NCBI RefSeq assembly: GCF_001025195.1
Contig: NZ_AP012325.1
Location: forward strand, 558,001-622,000
DNA length: 64,000 bases
DNA from: Bifidobacterium catenulatum DSM 16992 = JCM 1194 = LMG 11043
GTDB taxonomy: Bacteria; Actinomycetota; Actinomycetes; Actinomycetales; Bifidobacteriaceae
Direction of reading: 5' to 3'
Shown here: piece by piece, positions 11,325-19,454 of the stretch
Numbering within the stretch: the first letter of the stretch is position 1
Layout: each line of letters begins with the position of its first letter
Program-made: the position numbers and the translations under genes
The notes under the pieces: model-generated
What the model saw: the letters and a program-made list of their open reading frames with translations, nothing else
What the model was told of the DNA's origin: nothing
Databases searched by the model: none

Positions 11325-11530
11325 AGCCGTGTTGTCCTTCCGTTGACCCTGGCAAGACTGATGAAAACTGCGTCAAGTATATATCGAACCGGCTGAAGCA
11401 TACGGTATTGCTGTTGGGAGAATCAGCCATTGAAGTATCCGTGGGCATAGCGGATTGTAAAATCAGACTCCGGTGATCGACCTGTACAGGCGGTCAACCA
11501 GAGCAAACCCATAATCAAACAGGAGCAATC

Positions 11531-13186
11531 ATGTCGCAATCTTCAGGTGCGTACGGCGAAGCCGACGCAACCGAACAGAAGAACGAATCAAAGGGACAGC
11601 CGCACAACACGGCCAGCACCGACACCACGCTGAACGCGCGGGCCAAATCACCAAAAACGCAAGGCCCGAAGAAGTGGACCTACGTGCTTGTCGCCGTCAT
11701 TGCGATCATTGCCATCATCATTGGTGTTACCGCTTTCCGAAACCACAGTGAATCCAAAAACGCGAACGGAACATCGGCCAAAGCCGACACCGTTACTGTG
11801 GGTCTGAAACTTTCCCCGGTCAGCCTTGACATTCGTCAACAGTCCGGAGCCGCGCTCGAACAGATCCTCGACGGCAACGTCTACGAGGGACTGGTGTCGC
11901 GCGATTCGAACAATAAGGTCCAGCCAAGCATCGCCAAATCCTGGGATATTTCCAAGGACGGTAAGACCTATACGTTCCATCTCAATGACAAGATGAACTT
12001 CTCCAACGGCCACAAGCTTGATTCGGCCGACGTGGTGTGGTCTATCAACCAGCTCATCGAGAAGCAGTATCTGGATTCTGACGCCATCGAAAGCGTCAGC
12101 AAGGTCGAGGCGGTCGACGCCGACACCGTGAAGATGACCCTTTCCGAACCGGACTCGAACCTGCTGTGGAACCTCACCGGACGTCCGGGACTGGTGTTCG
12201 ACAAGGACGCCAAGTACGACGCGAAGACCCAGGCCATTGGTTCCGGACCGTACACCGTCGAATCTTTCGACCCGGGCAACAAGATCGTGCTCAAGGCCAA
12301 TGCGAAGTACTGGGGCACCGCGCACAAGGCGCAGACCAACAAGGTGGTCGTCCGCTTCTTCTCCGATGACAACGCCGCAGTTAACGCGCTCAAGAGCGGT
12401 GACGTGGATGTGCTCTCGCCGGTGAACGCCACGCTCGCCAAGGGGCTCGACCAGTCGAAGTATCAGGTCTCCGCGGCATCCGGAAGCGACAAGTTCGTGC
12501 TCGCCTTCAACTGCACCAATCCGAAGCTGGAAGACAAGCGCGTGCGCCAGGCGATCCGCTACGCCATCGACCACAAGGAGATCATCGCGTCCCGCGGTAA
12601 CGTCGACCAGACGCTCGGCGGTCCAATCCCATCCGTCGATCCTGGCTACGAGGACCTGACCGGCCTGTACCCGTACAATCCATCCAAGGCCAAGAAATTG
12701 CTGGGCGAAGCCGGATACTCCGCCGACAATCCGCTGAAGCTCACCCTCACCTATGCCAACACGTATGGTCCCGAACTTGGCAACCAGCTTAAGAGCCAGC
12801 TCGCCAAGGTCGGCATCAACCTGAACATCAATTATGTGGAATTCTCCACTTGGCTGCAGGACGTGCACGCCAATGGCGACTATGAGCTTTCCTTGGTGGA
12901 CCACGCGGAAAGCCACGATTTCTATTCTTGGACGAACCCGGAATACTACTTCCACTACAACAGCAAGAAGGTCCAGGAACTGTACGCCAAGTCGCTGGCC
13001 TCCACCGATTCCGCGACCAGCGAGAAGTACCTCAAGCAGGCGGCGCGTATCGTCAGCGAGGACGCTCCTGCGGATTGGCTGTTCGGATACCGTGTGACGG
13101 TCGCCCGTGACAAGAATCTTCACGGTTTCCCGGGCAAGCTTACGCAGATCCTGCTGCCGCTATGGCAGGTCTACAAGACCAAGTAA
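11531..13186 (+). CDS. Peptide/nickel-type ABC transporter substrate-binding protein, N-terminally anchored
   Basis: This is the binding protein of a family 5 (oligopeptide/dipeptide/nickel) ABC importer, 551 residues, first gene of a five-gene operon. The SBP_bac_5 core starts near residue 80 with VTVGLKLSP. It has no lipobox. Instead there is a roughly 47-residue hydrophilic N terminus followed by a single hydrophobic helix (about 49-68) rich in Ile, so it is probably anchored as a type II membrane protein. GGAGCA precedes ATG 11531. The permeases and two ATPases follow closely. The ligand could be peptides or another small molecule and cannot be read from sequence. Confidence 0.88.
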   Translation: MSQSSGAYGEADATEQKNESKGQPHNTASTDTTLNARAKSPKTQGPKKWTYVLVAVIAIIAIIIGVTAFRNHSESKNANGTSAKADTVTVGLKLSPVSLDIRQQSGAALEQILDGNVYEGLVSRDSNNKVQPSIAKSWDISKDGKTYTFHLNDKMNFSNGHKLDSADVVWSINQLIEKQYLDSDAIESVSKVEAVDADTVKMTLSEPDSNLLWNLTGRPGLVFDKDAKYDAKTQAIGSGPYTVESFDPGNKIVLKANAKYWGTAHKAQTNKVVVRFFSDDNAAVNALKSGDVDVLSPVNATLAKGLDQSKYQVSAASGSDKFVLAFNCTNPKLEDKRVRQAIRYAIDHKEIIASRGNVDQTLGGPIPSVDPGYEDLTGLYPYNPSKAKKLLGEAGYSADNPLKLTLTYANTYGPELGNQLKSQLAKVGINLNINYVEFSTWLQDVHANGDYELSLVDHAESHDFYSWTNPEYYFHYNSKKVQELYAKSLASTDSATSEKYLKQAARIVSEDAPADWLFGYRVTVARDKNLHGFPGKLTQILLPLWQVYKTK

Positions 13187-13196
13187 GTTACCGGTA

Positions 13197-14177
13197 ATGA
13201 AATTCATCATCCAACGGCTGGGGTTGTTCATCGCGGCCCTGGCCGGTCTTTCTCTTTTGGTGTTTCTCGCACTGCGCATCCTTCCCGGCGACGTCGCCGC
13301 GGTGATTGCGGGAACGAAGGCGACACCCGAACGCATCGCCGCGTTGCGCTCGCAGCTCGGACTTGACCGTTCTTATCCGGCGCAATACGCGGATTGGATA
13401 CTTGATCTGCTGCACGGCGATTTCGGAACATCCGTGATCAGTGGACGTTCCGTCGCATCCCAAGTGGCGGAACGTGTCGGTATCACCTTTCCTCTGATCG
13501 TTATGAGCCTGGCTATCGCACTGGTCATAGGGCTTCCGCTGGGATGCGCTGCCGTGCTGACCCGCAATCCGCATCTGCGTGGTCTGTTCCATGTGATCGC
13601 CATCGTCGCGGGCGCCATCCCCGCGTTGTGGGGCGGACTGCTGCTGATTCTGCTGTTCGCTCGCGGCAGCGGATTGTTTGGATTGTTCCCATCCCAAGGT
13701 TTCCCTGATGAGGGATGGTCGGATCCGTCATCCGCATTGTCTTCTCTTGTATTGCCGTCAGTTGCTACCGGTATCACTGCGGGGGCGTCGGTAATGCGGT
13801 ACACGCGTGCGGCGGTCGGCGACATGGCCTCGTCGCAGGCGGTCGATATGGCAATGGCATGCGGCATGACCCGCAAGCAGGCGATATTGAAGGTCGCCTT
13901 GCGTCTTGCCACGCCGCAGCTCGTATCGGTGATCGGCCTGACTTTCGCGCATATGGTCACCGGCGTGATGGTGGTGGAAAACCTGTTCGCGCTTCCCGGA
14001 CTTGGTGCCATGCTCGTCACCGATGTGGGCAACCGCGACCTTACCTCCGTGCAAAGCGAGCTGTTCCTGCTTGCGGCGTTGTTCCTGTTACTGGGGTTTG
14101 CGGTCGATTTGGCACACCGCGCGTTGGACCCACGTCTCAAAAGTGCGGGCGTCGGCTCGCAGGAGGTGTCCGCATGA
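13197..14177 (+). CDS. Peptide-type ABC transporter permease (DppB family)
   Basis: This is the first transmembrane subunit, 326 residues, six predicted helices. The N-terminal sequence through ILPGDVAA is the DppB/OppB hallmark (helix then periplasmic loop). The EAA-like loop is seen as QAVDMAMACGMTRKQAI at about residue 215. ATG 13197 lies only 10 bases after the binding-protein stop and gives the canonical N terminus. A weak ribosome site (GTTACCGGTA) suggests translational coupling. Its stop overlaps the start of the next permease by four bases. Confidence 0.9.
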   Translation: MKFIIQRLGLFIAALAGLSLLVFLALRILPGDVAAVIAGTKATPERIAALRSQLGLDRSYPAQYADWILDLLHGDFGTSVISGRSVASQVAERVGITFPLIVMSLAIALVIGLPLGCAAVLTRNPHLRGLFHVIAIVAGAIPALWGGLLLILLFARGSGLFGLFPSQGFPDEGWSDPSSALSSLVLPSVATGITAGASVMRYTRAAVGDMASSQAVDMAMACGMTRKQAILKVALRLATPQLVSVIGLTFAHMVTGVMVVENLFALPGLGAMLVTDVGNRDLTSVQSELFLLAALFLLLGFAVDLAHRALDPRLKSAGVGSQEVSA

Positions 14178-15118
14178 CCGATTCGAACAATCGAAACACA
14201 TCGCCCAAACCCGTGTCATGCGCGACGGTTCCGGACGGAGCCAAGCACACGGCAGCAGGGTCGTCGGCAGCGAAGACGGTCATCGCATCCATCTGGCATA
14301 CCGGCGGTGGCAAATACGCGATGATCGTTATCGGACTATGGGTCGCGGTATCGGCCATATCACTGTTCTGGACGCCGTACCGTCTCTTGGACACCGATGG
14401 CTACCATGTCTGGGCGTCACCATCCGGTTCCCATCCGCTGGGTACGGACGGTGTCGGTTCTGATGTGCTGAGTTGGCTGATGGCGGGATCTCGTACCAAT
14501 CTGGCGATAGCGTTGCTCACTGTATGCGTCGCCGCTGCGGTCGGTCTGCTGCTCGTCGCAGCCATGGTGTCACGCAACAGTGCGTTTGCCTCCACATCGG
14601 TGGTCGTCGTGGACGCGCTGATCTCCCTGCCCACCGTACTGATTGCATTGATTCTCACAGTGCCGTTCGGAGCTTCGGCCGCGGTCATCGTCATCTCCTG
14701 CGGATTCGCATACGGCATGAATCTGGCAAGGATTCTGCGTCCAGCCGCCATGCTTGCGGCGCGCTCGCCATACGTTGAGGCGTCATTATGGGCCGGGGCC
14801 AGTCCGATTCGCGTGTTCTTTACGCATATCCTGCCGAACACCCTGCCTGTGCTCAGCGTGCAGCTTTCCATCAGCGCCGGCACCTCGCTGCTTGCCGAGG
14901 CGGGATTGACCTACCTTGGCGTGGGCGTCGGTTCGGGCGTTCCCAGTTGGGGGCACTCGCTGTCCACGTCGGTCAGATTCATCAGCATCTATCCTATGGC
15001 CGTGCTATGGCCGGGTCTGGTGGTCACTGTGGTCGTCATCGCGTTGAACCTTTTCGGAGATGCGCTGCGTGACGCCATCGACCCATTGACGAACTCGGCA
15101 TTGAGGGACATCTCATGA
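14174..15118 (+). CDS. Peptide-type ABC transporter permease (DppC family)
   Basis: This is the second permease of the importer, 314 residues. ATG 14174 overlaps the previous stop as ATGA and has AGGAGG at 14161-14166. The N terminus is an approximately 45-residue polar tail before the first helix. The signature HPLGTDGVGSDVLS (about residue 92) is characteristic of DppC/OppC proteins. The EAA loop is near YVEASLWAGASPIRVF. It is followed by the first ATPase, again with an ATGA overlap, so the whole set is translated in a coupled way. Confidence 0.9.
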   Translation: MTDSNNRNTSPKPVSCATVPDGAKHTAAGSSAAKTVIASIWHTGGGKYAMIVIGLWVAVSAISLFWTPYRLLDTDGYHVWASPSGSHPLGTDGVGSDVLSWLMAGSRTNLAIALLTVCVAAAVGLLLVAAMVSRNSAFASTSVVVVDALISLPTVLIALILTVPFGASAAVIVISCGFAYGMNLARILRPAAMLAARSPYVEASLWAGASPIRVFFTHILPNTLPVLSVQLSISAGTSLLAEAGLTYLGVGVGSGVPSWGHSLSTSVRFISIYPMAVLWPGLVVTVVVIALNLFGDALRDAIDPLTNSALRDIS

Positions 15119-15897
15119 GCGTGAATATTCGGAATCTCGATATCTCCATCAACGGCAATTCAATTGTGCATGACGTGCAGTTGACCATTGCGGACGGCGA
15201 ACGCGTGGGGCTGATTGGCTCATCCGGCTCCGGCAAGTCGATGATCGCCAAAGCCATGATGGGAATCCTCCCCAGTATGGCGCAGGTAAGCGGCGACATT
15301 GACTTGGATGGCACACATGTCGTCGGCGCCACCGATGAGGTCATGGCCACCTTGCGCGGCCGCTCCGTGGGCATGGTGTTCCAGAACCCATCCGTCGCGT
15401 TGAATCCCGTGATGACAGTGGCCCAGCAGGTCGGATTGCCGCTGTACCTCCATTACGACTTGACGCTTGAAGAGCGGGCGGAGCGTGTCAGGACGATGCT
15501 GTCGAAAGTCGGTCTTGCCGAGGATGCGCTGCTCAAATATCCACATGAGCTGTCGGGCGGCCAGCAGCAGCGCGTCGGCATCGCCACGGCGTTGATCACC
15601 TCGCCGAGACTGATTATCGCAGACGAGCCGACTACGGCATTGGATTCGATCACACAGCGGCAGATCGTCGATCTGCTGACTTCGCTGGTCGACGATTCTG
15701 GCGCGTCCATGCTGTTCATCACCCATGATTTTTCGGTGCTGCGTCGCGCCACCACCCGATGCTACGTGCTATCCGAAGGGCATGTCGTGGAATCCGGCGC
15801 GACTTCCATGCTGCTTGAGTGTCCCACGACGCCCGAAGCCACAAATCTGGTCCGGGCCGCGCGCGAGCTTTCGCTCGATGTCGAAGGAGGACGATGA
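15115..15897 (+). CDS. Peptide-type ABC transporter ATPase (DppD family)
   Basis: This is the first nucleotide-binding subunit, 260 residues. It has Walker A GSSGSGKS, a Q-loop in [15 protein letters not shown], the ABC signature LSGGQQQR, Walker [13 protein letters not shown] and a switch His in FITHDFS. ATG 15115 overlaps the upstream stop. The protein lacks the usual C-terminal iron-sulfur or oligopeptide extension of longer OppD proteins, so it is slightly short for the family. It overlaps the second ATPase gene by four bases. Confidence 0.92.
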   Translation: MSVNIRNLDISINGNSIVHDVQLTIADGERVGLIGSSGSGKSMIAKAMMGILPSMAQVSGDIDLDGTHVVGATDEVMATLRGRSVGMVFQNPSVALNPVMTVAQQVGLPLYLHYDLTLEERAERVRTMLSKVGLAEDALLKYPHELSGGQQQRVGIATALITSPRLIIADEPTTALDSITQRQIVDLLTSLVDDSGASMLFITHDFSVLRRATTRCYVLSEGHVVESGATSMLLECPTTPEATNLVRAARELSLDVEGGR

Positions 15898-16667
15898 TGG
15901 CCGAACCGACCATTCTGCTTGAAGGACGTGGCATCGACAAGTTCTTCGGCAAAGGCAGGCAACGCAGACAGGTGCTGTTCGGCGTGGATATCACGGTCTA
16001 CGCGGGGGAGTGCCTTGCCGTGATCGGCGGCTCCGGATCGGGAAAGACCACGCTTACGCGTGTGTTACTCGGTTTGGAAGATGCCGATGCCGGCGACATA
16101 CGCTATCGCGGTGAGGTTCTGCGCAAGCAGACCGTGAAATCGTTGCGTAGCCAGTCCGGACTGGTATTCCAGAATCCATTCGATTCGTTGGATCCGCGAT
16201 GGCGTGTCGCAAAATCCGTCATGGAGCCGTTGCGGTTGCGCCACCACGACTGGTCCCCTGAACAGATTTCGGCGCATGTGGACGACGCTTTCCTCAGGGT
16301 GAGCCTCGATCCGACAGTATACCGGAACCGCTTTCCCATGGACCTATCCGGAGGGCAGGCACAACGTGCCGCGATCGCCCGCGCCATTGTCGACCATCCG
16401 ACCGTGTTGCTTGCTGACGAGCCGATGAGCGCCATCGACGTTGCCGCACGCGTGCAGATTCTCGAATCGTTCAAGGCGATCCGTGCCGCCGAACCGAAGA
16501 TGGCGCTCATCATGGTGTCTCATGATCTGGGTGTTGTCAAACACATAGCCGACCGCATCATGGTGGTTCATGACGGGCATGCCGTCGAAATTGGAACGGC
16601 CGCCCAAGTGCTGGAACGTCCGAAAAACGACTATACGAAACGGTTGGTTGACGCCGCTTCGATGTGA
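15894..16667 (+). CDS. Peptide-type ABC transporter ATPase (DppF family)
   Basis: This is the second nucleotide-binding subunit, 257 residues, partner of the upstream ATPase. It has Walker A GGSGSGKT, signature LSGGQAQR and Walker B VLLADEPMSAID. The C-terminal VLERPKNDYTKRLVDA tail is typical of DppF/OppF proteins. GAAGGAGG at 15883-15890 serves ATG 15894 or 15897. It is the last gene of the operon and a strong terminator follows within 12 bases. Confidence 0.92.
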   Translation: MMAEPTILLEGRGIDKFFGKGRQRRQVLFGVDITVYAGECLAVIGGSGSGKTTLTRVLLGLEDADAGDIRYRGEVLRKQTVKSLRSQSGLVFQNPFDSLDPRWRVAKSVMEPLRLRHHDWSPEQISAHVDDAFLRVSLDPTVYRNRFPMDLSGGQAQRAAIARAIVDHPTVLLADEPMSAIDVAARVQILESFKAIRAAEPKMALIMVSHDLGVVKHIADRIMVVHDGHAVEIGTAAQVLERPKNDYTKRLVDAASM

Positions 16668-16678
16668 TGGACTCCCGC

Positions 16679-16722
16679 AAAAGCTAACCCATGTCCGCTA
16701 TTCGGACATGGGTTAGCTTTTG
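16679..16722 (+). terminator. Rho-independent terminator
   Basis: A 19-base perfect stem (AAAAGCTAACCCATGTCCG and its complement) with a 5-base loop ends in TTTT. It terminates the peptide-type ABC operon. Its 3' arm abuts the putative promoter of the cysteine leader ORF. Confidence 0.9.
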
Positions 16723-16738
16723 CCGCTGGAGGATGTGC

Positions 16739-16744
16739 TATCGT
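16739..16744 (+). promoter_or_regulatory. Candidate -10 box for a leaderless poly-Cys ORF
   Basis: TATCGT (four of six consensus positions) ends seven bases before ATG 16752. This would place the transcription start at or next to the ATG, the geometry of a leaderless transcript. No convincing -35 is visible, since the region upstream is terminator. Confidence 0.4.
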
Positions 16745-16751
16745 GTGATTC

Positions 16752-16784
16752 ATGTTCAATTTCTCATGTTGTTGCTGTCGCTGA
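16752..16784 (+). CDS. Poly-cysteine leader peptide (MFNFSCCCCR)
   Basis: This 10-codon ORF reads Met-Phe-Asn-Phe-Ser-Cys-Cys-Cys-Cys-Arg-stop. The four consecutive codons TGT TGT TGC TGT lie directly upstream of cysteine-forming genes. There is no Shine-Dalgarno at normal distance, so it is probably translated leaderless. Actinobacterial poly-Cys leader ORFs known from mycobacteria sense cysteine by ribosome stalling and control the downstream operon. The same role is inferred here. It is too short for ordinary gene calling. Confidence 0.7.
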   Translation: MFNFSCCCCR

Positions 16785-17071
16785 CCAACCGCCCGAGGGG
16801 CGCGTGGTTCATCGAAGCATAACTTGAGACAGGGCATTCTTTCGGCATCCGCATTCTAGTGGGATGCCATTTCATCGCACAAGAATCATCCCATAGCCCA
16901 GTGCCTTACGCGGTTGGCATTACGTGGCTGCATATGCGGATGAACTGCGGTGAAAACACCATCGCAGGTCCCGTTTTCAAAATTGCAAGTGACAAACGCG
17001 AGCTTCTCGAAATCAAAAACAACGAAATCATCCATCGGAAGCCAATAAACAATCATTTGCAAGGAAACGCC
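16785..17071 (+). promoter_or_regulatory. Putative cysteine attenuator leader
   Basis: These 287 bases between the poly-Cys ORF and the synthase start contain no gene. Directly after the stop, a GC hairpin (16790-16802, CGCCC/GGGCG) can form. CCAACCGC at 16785-16792 is alternatively a perfect complement of GCGGTTGG at 16910-16917, so the two foldings exclude each other. A third stem pairs GGCATCC (16840-16846) with GGATGCC (16862-16868). Alternative pairing governed by ribosome position is inferred, not shown. Confidence 0.5.
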
Positions 17072-18082
17072 ATGGTCATCTACAATTCCCTTTCCGAACT
17101 CATCGGCAACACTCCGCTCGTCAAACTCAGCCACGTGACCGACGGCATCAAAGCCACCATCGCCGTCAAAGTCGAATATTTCAATCCGGGAGGCTCTTCC
17201 AAAGACCGCATCGCGGAACGTATCATTGATGCGGCCGAACGCAGCGGCGAGCTCAAGCCGGGCGGCGTGATTGTGGAGCCGACCTCCGGCAATACTGGCG
17301 TCGGACTTGCCCTCGTGGCGCAGCAGCGCGGCTACCGCACCATTTTCACCTTGCCGGACAAGGTCTCCGAAGCCAAGCGCGCGGTACTCCGCGCATACGG
17401 TGCCGAAGTGGTCGTAACCCCTACCGACGCGGGTCCGGATGATCCGCGCTCCTACTATCAGGTGGCGGAACGCCTCGCCAAAGCAATTCCGGGAGGGTAC
17501 CGCCCGAACCAGTATGACAATCCGAACGGGCCGGAAAGCCACTACCACACCACCGGTCCGGAAATCTGGGAAGCCAGCGATCATCAGGTCACGCATTTCG
17601 TGGCGGGCATTGGCACCGGCGGTACCATTTCCGGCACCGGCCGTTACCTGAAAGAAGCTTCCGACGGTAAGGTGCAGGTGGTCGGCGCCGATCCGGAAGG
17701 CTCCATCTACTCCAATCCGGACGACGTGCACCAGTACAGCATCGAAGGCGTCGGTGAGGATTTCTATCCGAAGGCCTTCGACCGTGAGCTTCCTGACGAA
17801 ATCGTGCAGGTCAACGATGCCGAAGCGTTCGAAATGACCCGTCGTTTGGCTGCGGAGGAAGGCCTGCTGGTCGGAGGATCGTCCGGCATGGCCGTTATGG
17901 CAGCCCTCAAATACGCTCGCGAGCATGATTTGGATGAAAACCAGCTGGTAGTGGCGTTGCTACCCGATTCCGGCCGCAGCTATATGGAGAAGATCTTCAA
18001 CGACGATTGGATGCGTGCCAACGGATTCGCCGACGTTGTGGAACGCACGTCCAAGCCAAGTCTTGCGGAGCGGTATCTGTAA
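17072..18082 (+). CDS. cbs: Cystathionine beta-synthase / cysteine synthase (CysK family)
   Basis: This PLP enzyme of fold type II, 336 residues, joins serine or O-acetylserine with homocysteine or sulfide. The PLP lysine is Lys44 in NPGGSSKDR. Phosphate binding is through PTSGNTG and GTGGTISGTG. The C-terminal PDSGRSYMEKIFNDDWM block resembles cystathionine beta-synthases more than classical CysK, yet the regulatory CBS-pair domain is absent. Together with the following gene it would form the reverse trans-sulfuration route from homocysteine to cysteine. ATG 17072 follows AAGGA at 17061. An upstream ORF extension is unlikely since it runs through the leader. The sequence alone does not separate the two activities. 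Confidence 0.85.
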   Translation: MVIYNSLSELIGNTPLVKLSHVTDGIKATIAVKVEYFNPGGSSKDRIAERIIDAAERSGELKPGGVIVEPTSGNTGVGLALVAQQRGYRTIFTLPDKVSEAKRAVLRAYGAEVVVTPTDAGPDDPRSYYQVAERLAKAIPGGYRPNQYDNPNGPESHYHTTGPEIWEASDHQVTHFVAGIGTGGTISGTGRYLKEASDGKVQVVGADPEGSIYSNPDDVHQYSIEGVGEDFYPKAFDRELPDEIVQVNDAEAFEMTRRLAAEEGLLVGGSSGMAVMAALKYAREHDLDENQLVVALLPDSGRSYMEKIFNDDWMRANGFADVVERTSKPSLAERYL

Positions 18083-18161
18083 ACCGCCGATCAGCTGCTT
18101 CACGATCATGCCCATCATTCGTTCAACCCAAACCATTCGCTATTTTCAAGGAGTTCCCATC

Positions 18162-19343
18162 ATGACCATCTCGACCAACACCGAAGCCCTGAACGCCACC
18201 GCACTCGCCACCCGCGCCATTCACGCAGGACAAGAACCCGATCCGACCACCGGGGCCGTGGTCACCCCTATTTATATGACATCCACGTTCAAGCAGGATG
18301 GTGTCGGCGGCCTGCGCAACGGTTATGATTACAGCCGTTCCATCAATCCGACCCGCAATTCCTTCGACGAGCAGCTAGCGGCGGTCGAAGGCGCGAACTA
18401 CGCGCTGAGCTTCGCTTCCGGACTGGCCGCCATCGACGTGCTGCTGCGTGCCACGTTGAAACCGGGCGACAATATTCTGCTTGGCAATGACGTGTATGGC
18501 GGAACCTACCGATTGCTTTCCAAGGTGTTCGTGCCGTGGGGAGTCGGCCTTGACGTGGTGGACGTCACCGATACGGCTGCCGTTTCCGCGGCGCTCAGCC
18601 AGAAGCAGTACCGGTACATTTGGGTGGAAACCCCGTCTAACCCGCTGCTCAACATCACTGATATCGCGGCCACGTCAGCTGTCGCTCACGCGCATGACAC
18701 CAAAGTGGTGGTGGACAACACCTTCGCGTCCCCGGTATTGCAGCATCCGTTGGCGGACGGCGCCGACGTGGTCGTATATTCCACCACCAAATACATCGGC
18801 GGCCATTCCGACGTGGTAGGCGGAGCGGTGGTGCTCAACGACAGGGAAATCCGCGATGAAGTGGCGTTCCTTCAGAATGCGGCCGGAGCCGTGCCATCTC
18901 CGTTCGACTCTTGGCTTGACATTCGTGGCCTCAAAACGTTGGATTTGCGCGTCAAGCAGCACAGCCGTAACGCCATGAAGGTGGCGCAATGGCTGGAAAC
19001 CCGCCCTGAAGTGGAACGCGTATGGTACCCGGGACTGGAATCCCATCCAGGCCACGAGATTGCCGCACGACAGATGCATGGAGGCTTCGGAGGCATGATC
19101 TCCGTGCAGATCGCAGCTGGATTCGAAGCGGCAAAGAAGTTCGCTGGTGCCACGGAAGTGTTCACCTTGGCCGAGTCGTTGGGCGGCGTGGAATCCCTGA
19201 TTGAGCATCCGGGCGCCATGACCCACGCTTCCGTCGCCGGTACCACGCTGGAAGTGCCCGCCAATCTCGTGCGACTTTCCGTCGGTCTTGAAGATGCGGA
19301 CGACCTGATCGCCGATCTGGAGCAGGCGCTCCACCAGATCTGA
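18162..19343 (+). CDS. metB: Cystathionine gamma-synthase / gamma-lyase family PLP enzyme
   Basis: This is a trans-sulfuration enzyme of fold type I, 393 residues. The PLP lysine lies in YSTTKYIGGHSD (about Lys 217). YDYSRSINPTR near residue 55 and ETPSNPLL near 158 are family hallmarks. It acts in the cytoplasm as a tetramer. It either makes cystathionine from an activated homoserine and cysteine, or cleaves cystathionine to cysteine. Adjacency to the beta-synthase 80 bases upstream and to the poly-Cys leader favours the cysteine-forming lyase direction. AAGGAG precedes ATG 18162. Confidence 0.88.
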   Translation: MTISTNTEALNATALATRAIHAGQEPDPTTGAVVTPIYMTSTFKQDGVGGLRNGYDYSRSINPTRNSFDEQLAAVEGANYALSFASGLAAIDVLLRATLKPGDNILLGNDVYGGTYRLLSKVFVPWGVGLDVVDVTDTAAVSAALSQKQYRYIWVETPSNPLLNITDIAATSAVAHAHDTKVVVDNTFASPVLQHPLADGADVVVYSTTKYIGGHSDVVGGAVVLNDREIRDEVAFLQNAAGAVPSPFDSWLDIRGLKTLDLRVKQHSRNAMKVAQWLETRPEVERVWYPGLESHPGHEIAARQMHGGFGGMISVQIAAGFEAAKKFAGATEVFTLAESLGGVESLIEHPGAMTHASVAGTTLEVPANLVRLSVGLEDADDLIADLEQALHQI

Positions 19344-19454
19344 TTTCTTTATTATTCGGGCGATGGGACGGCCAGCATAGGAAAGGAGCTTACGCCGGCC
19401 GTTCCGTTCTTCGCCGCCCACCGGCATTACATGGCATTGATACACTTGGAAACC

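Noticed and set aside
16859..17071. N-terminal extension of the cystathionine beta-synthase reading frame
   Set aside because: The frame is open upstream, but the extension has no family similarity, a good ribosome site precedes ATG 17072, and the stretch is explained as a leader.
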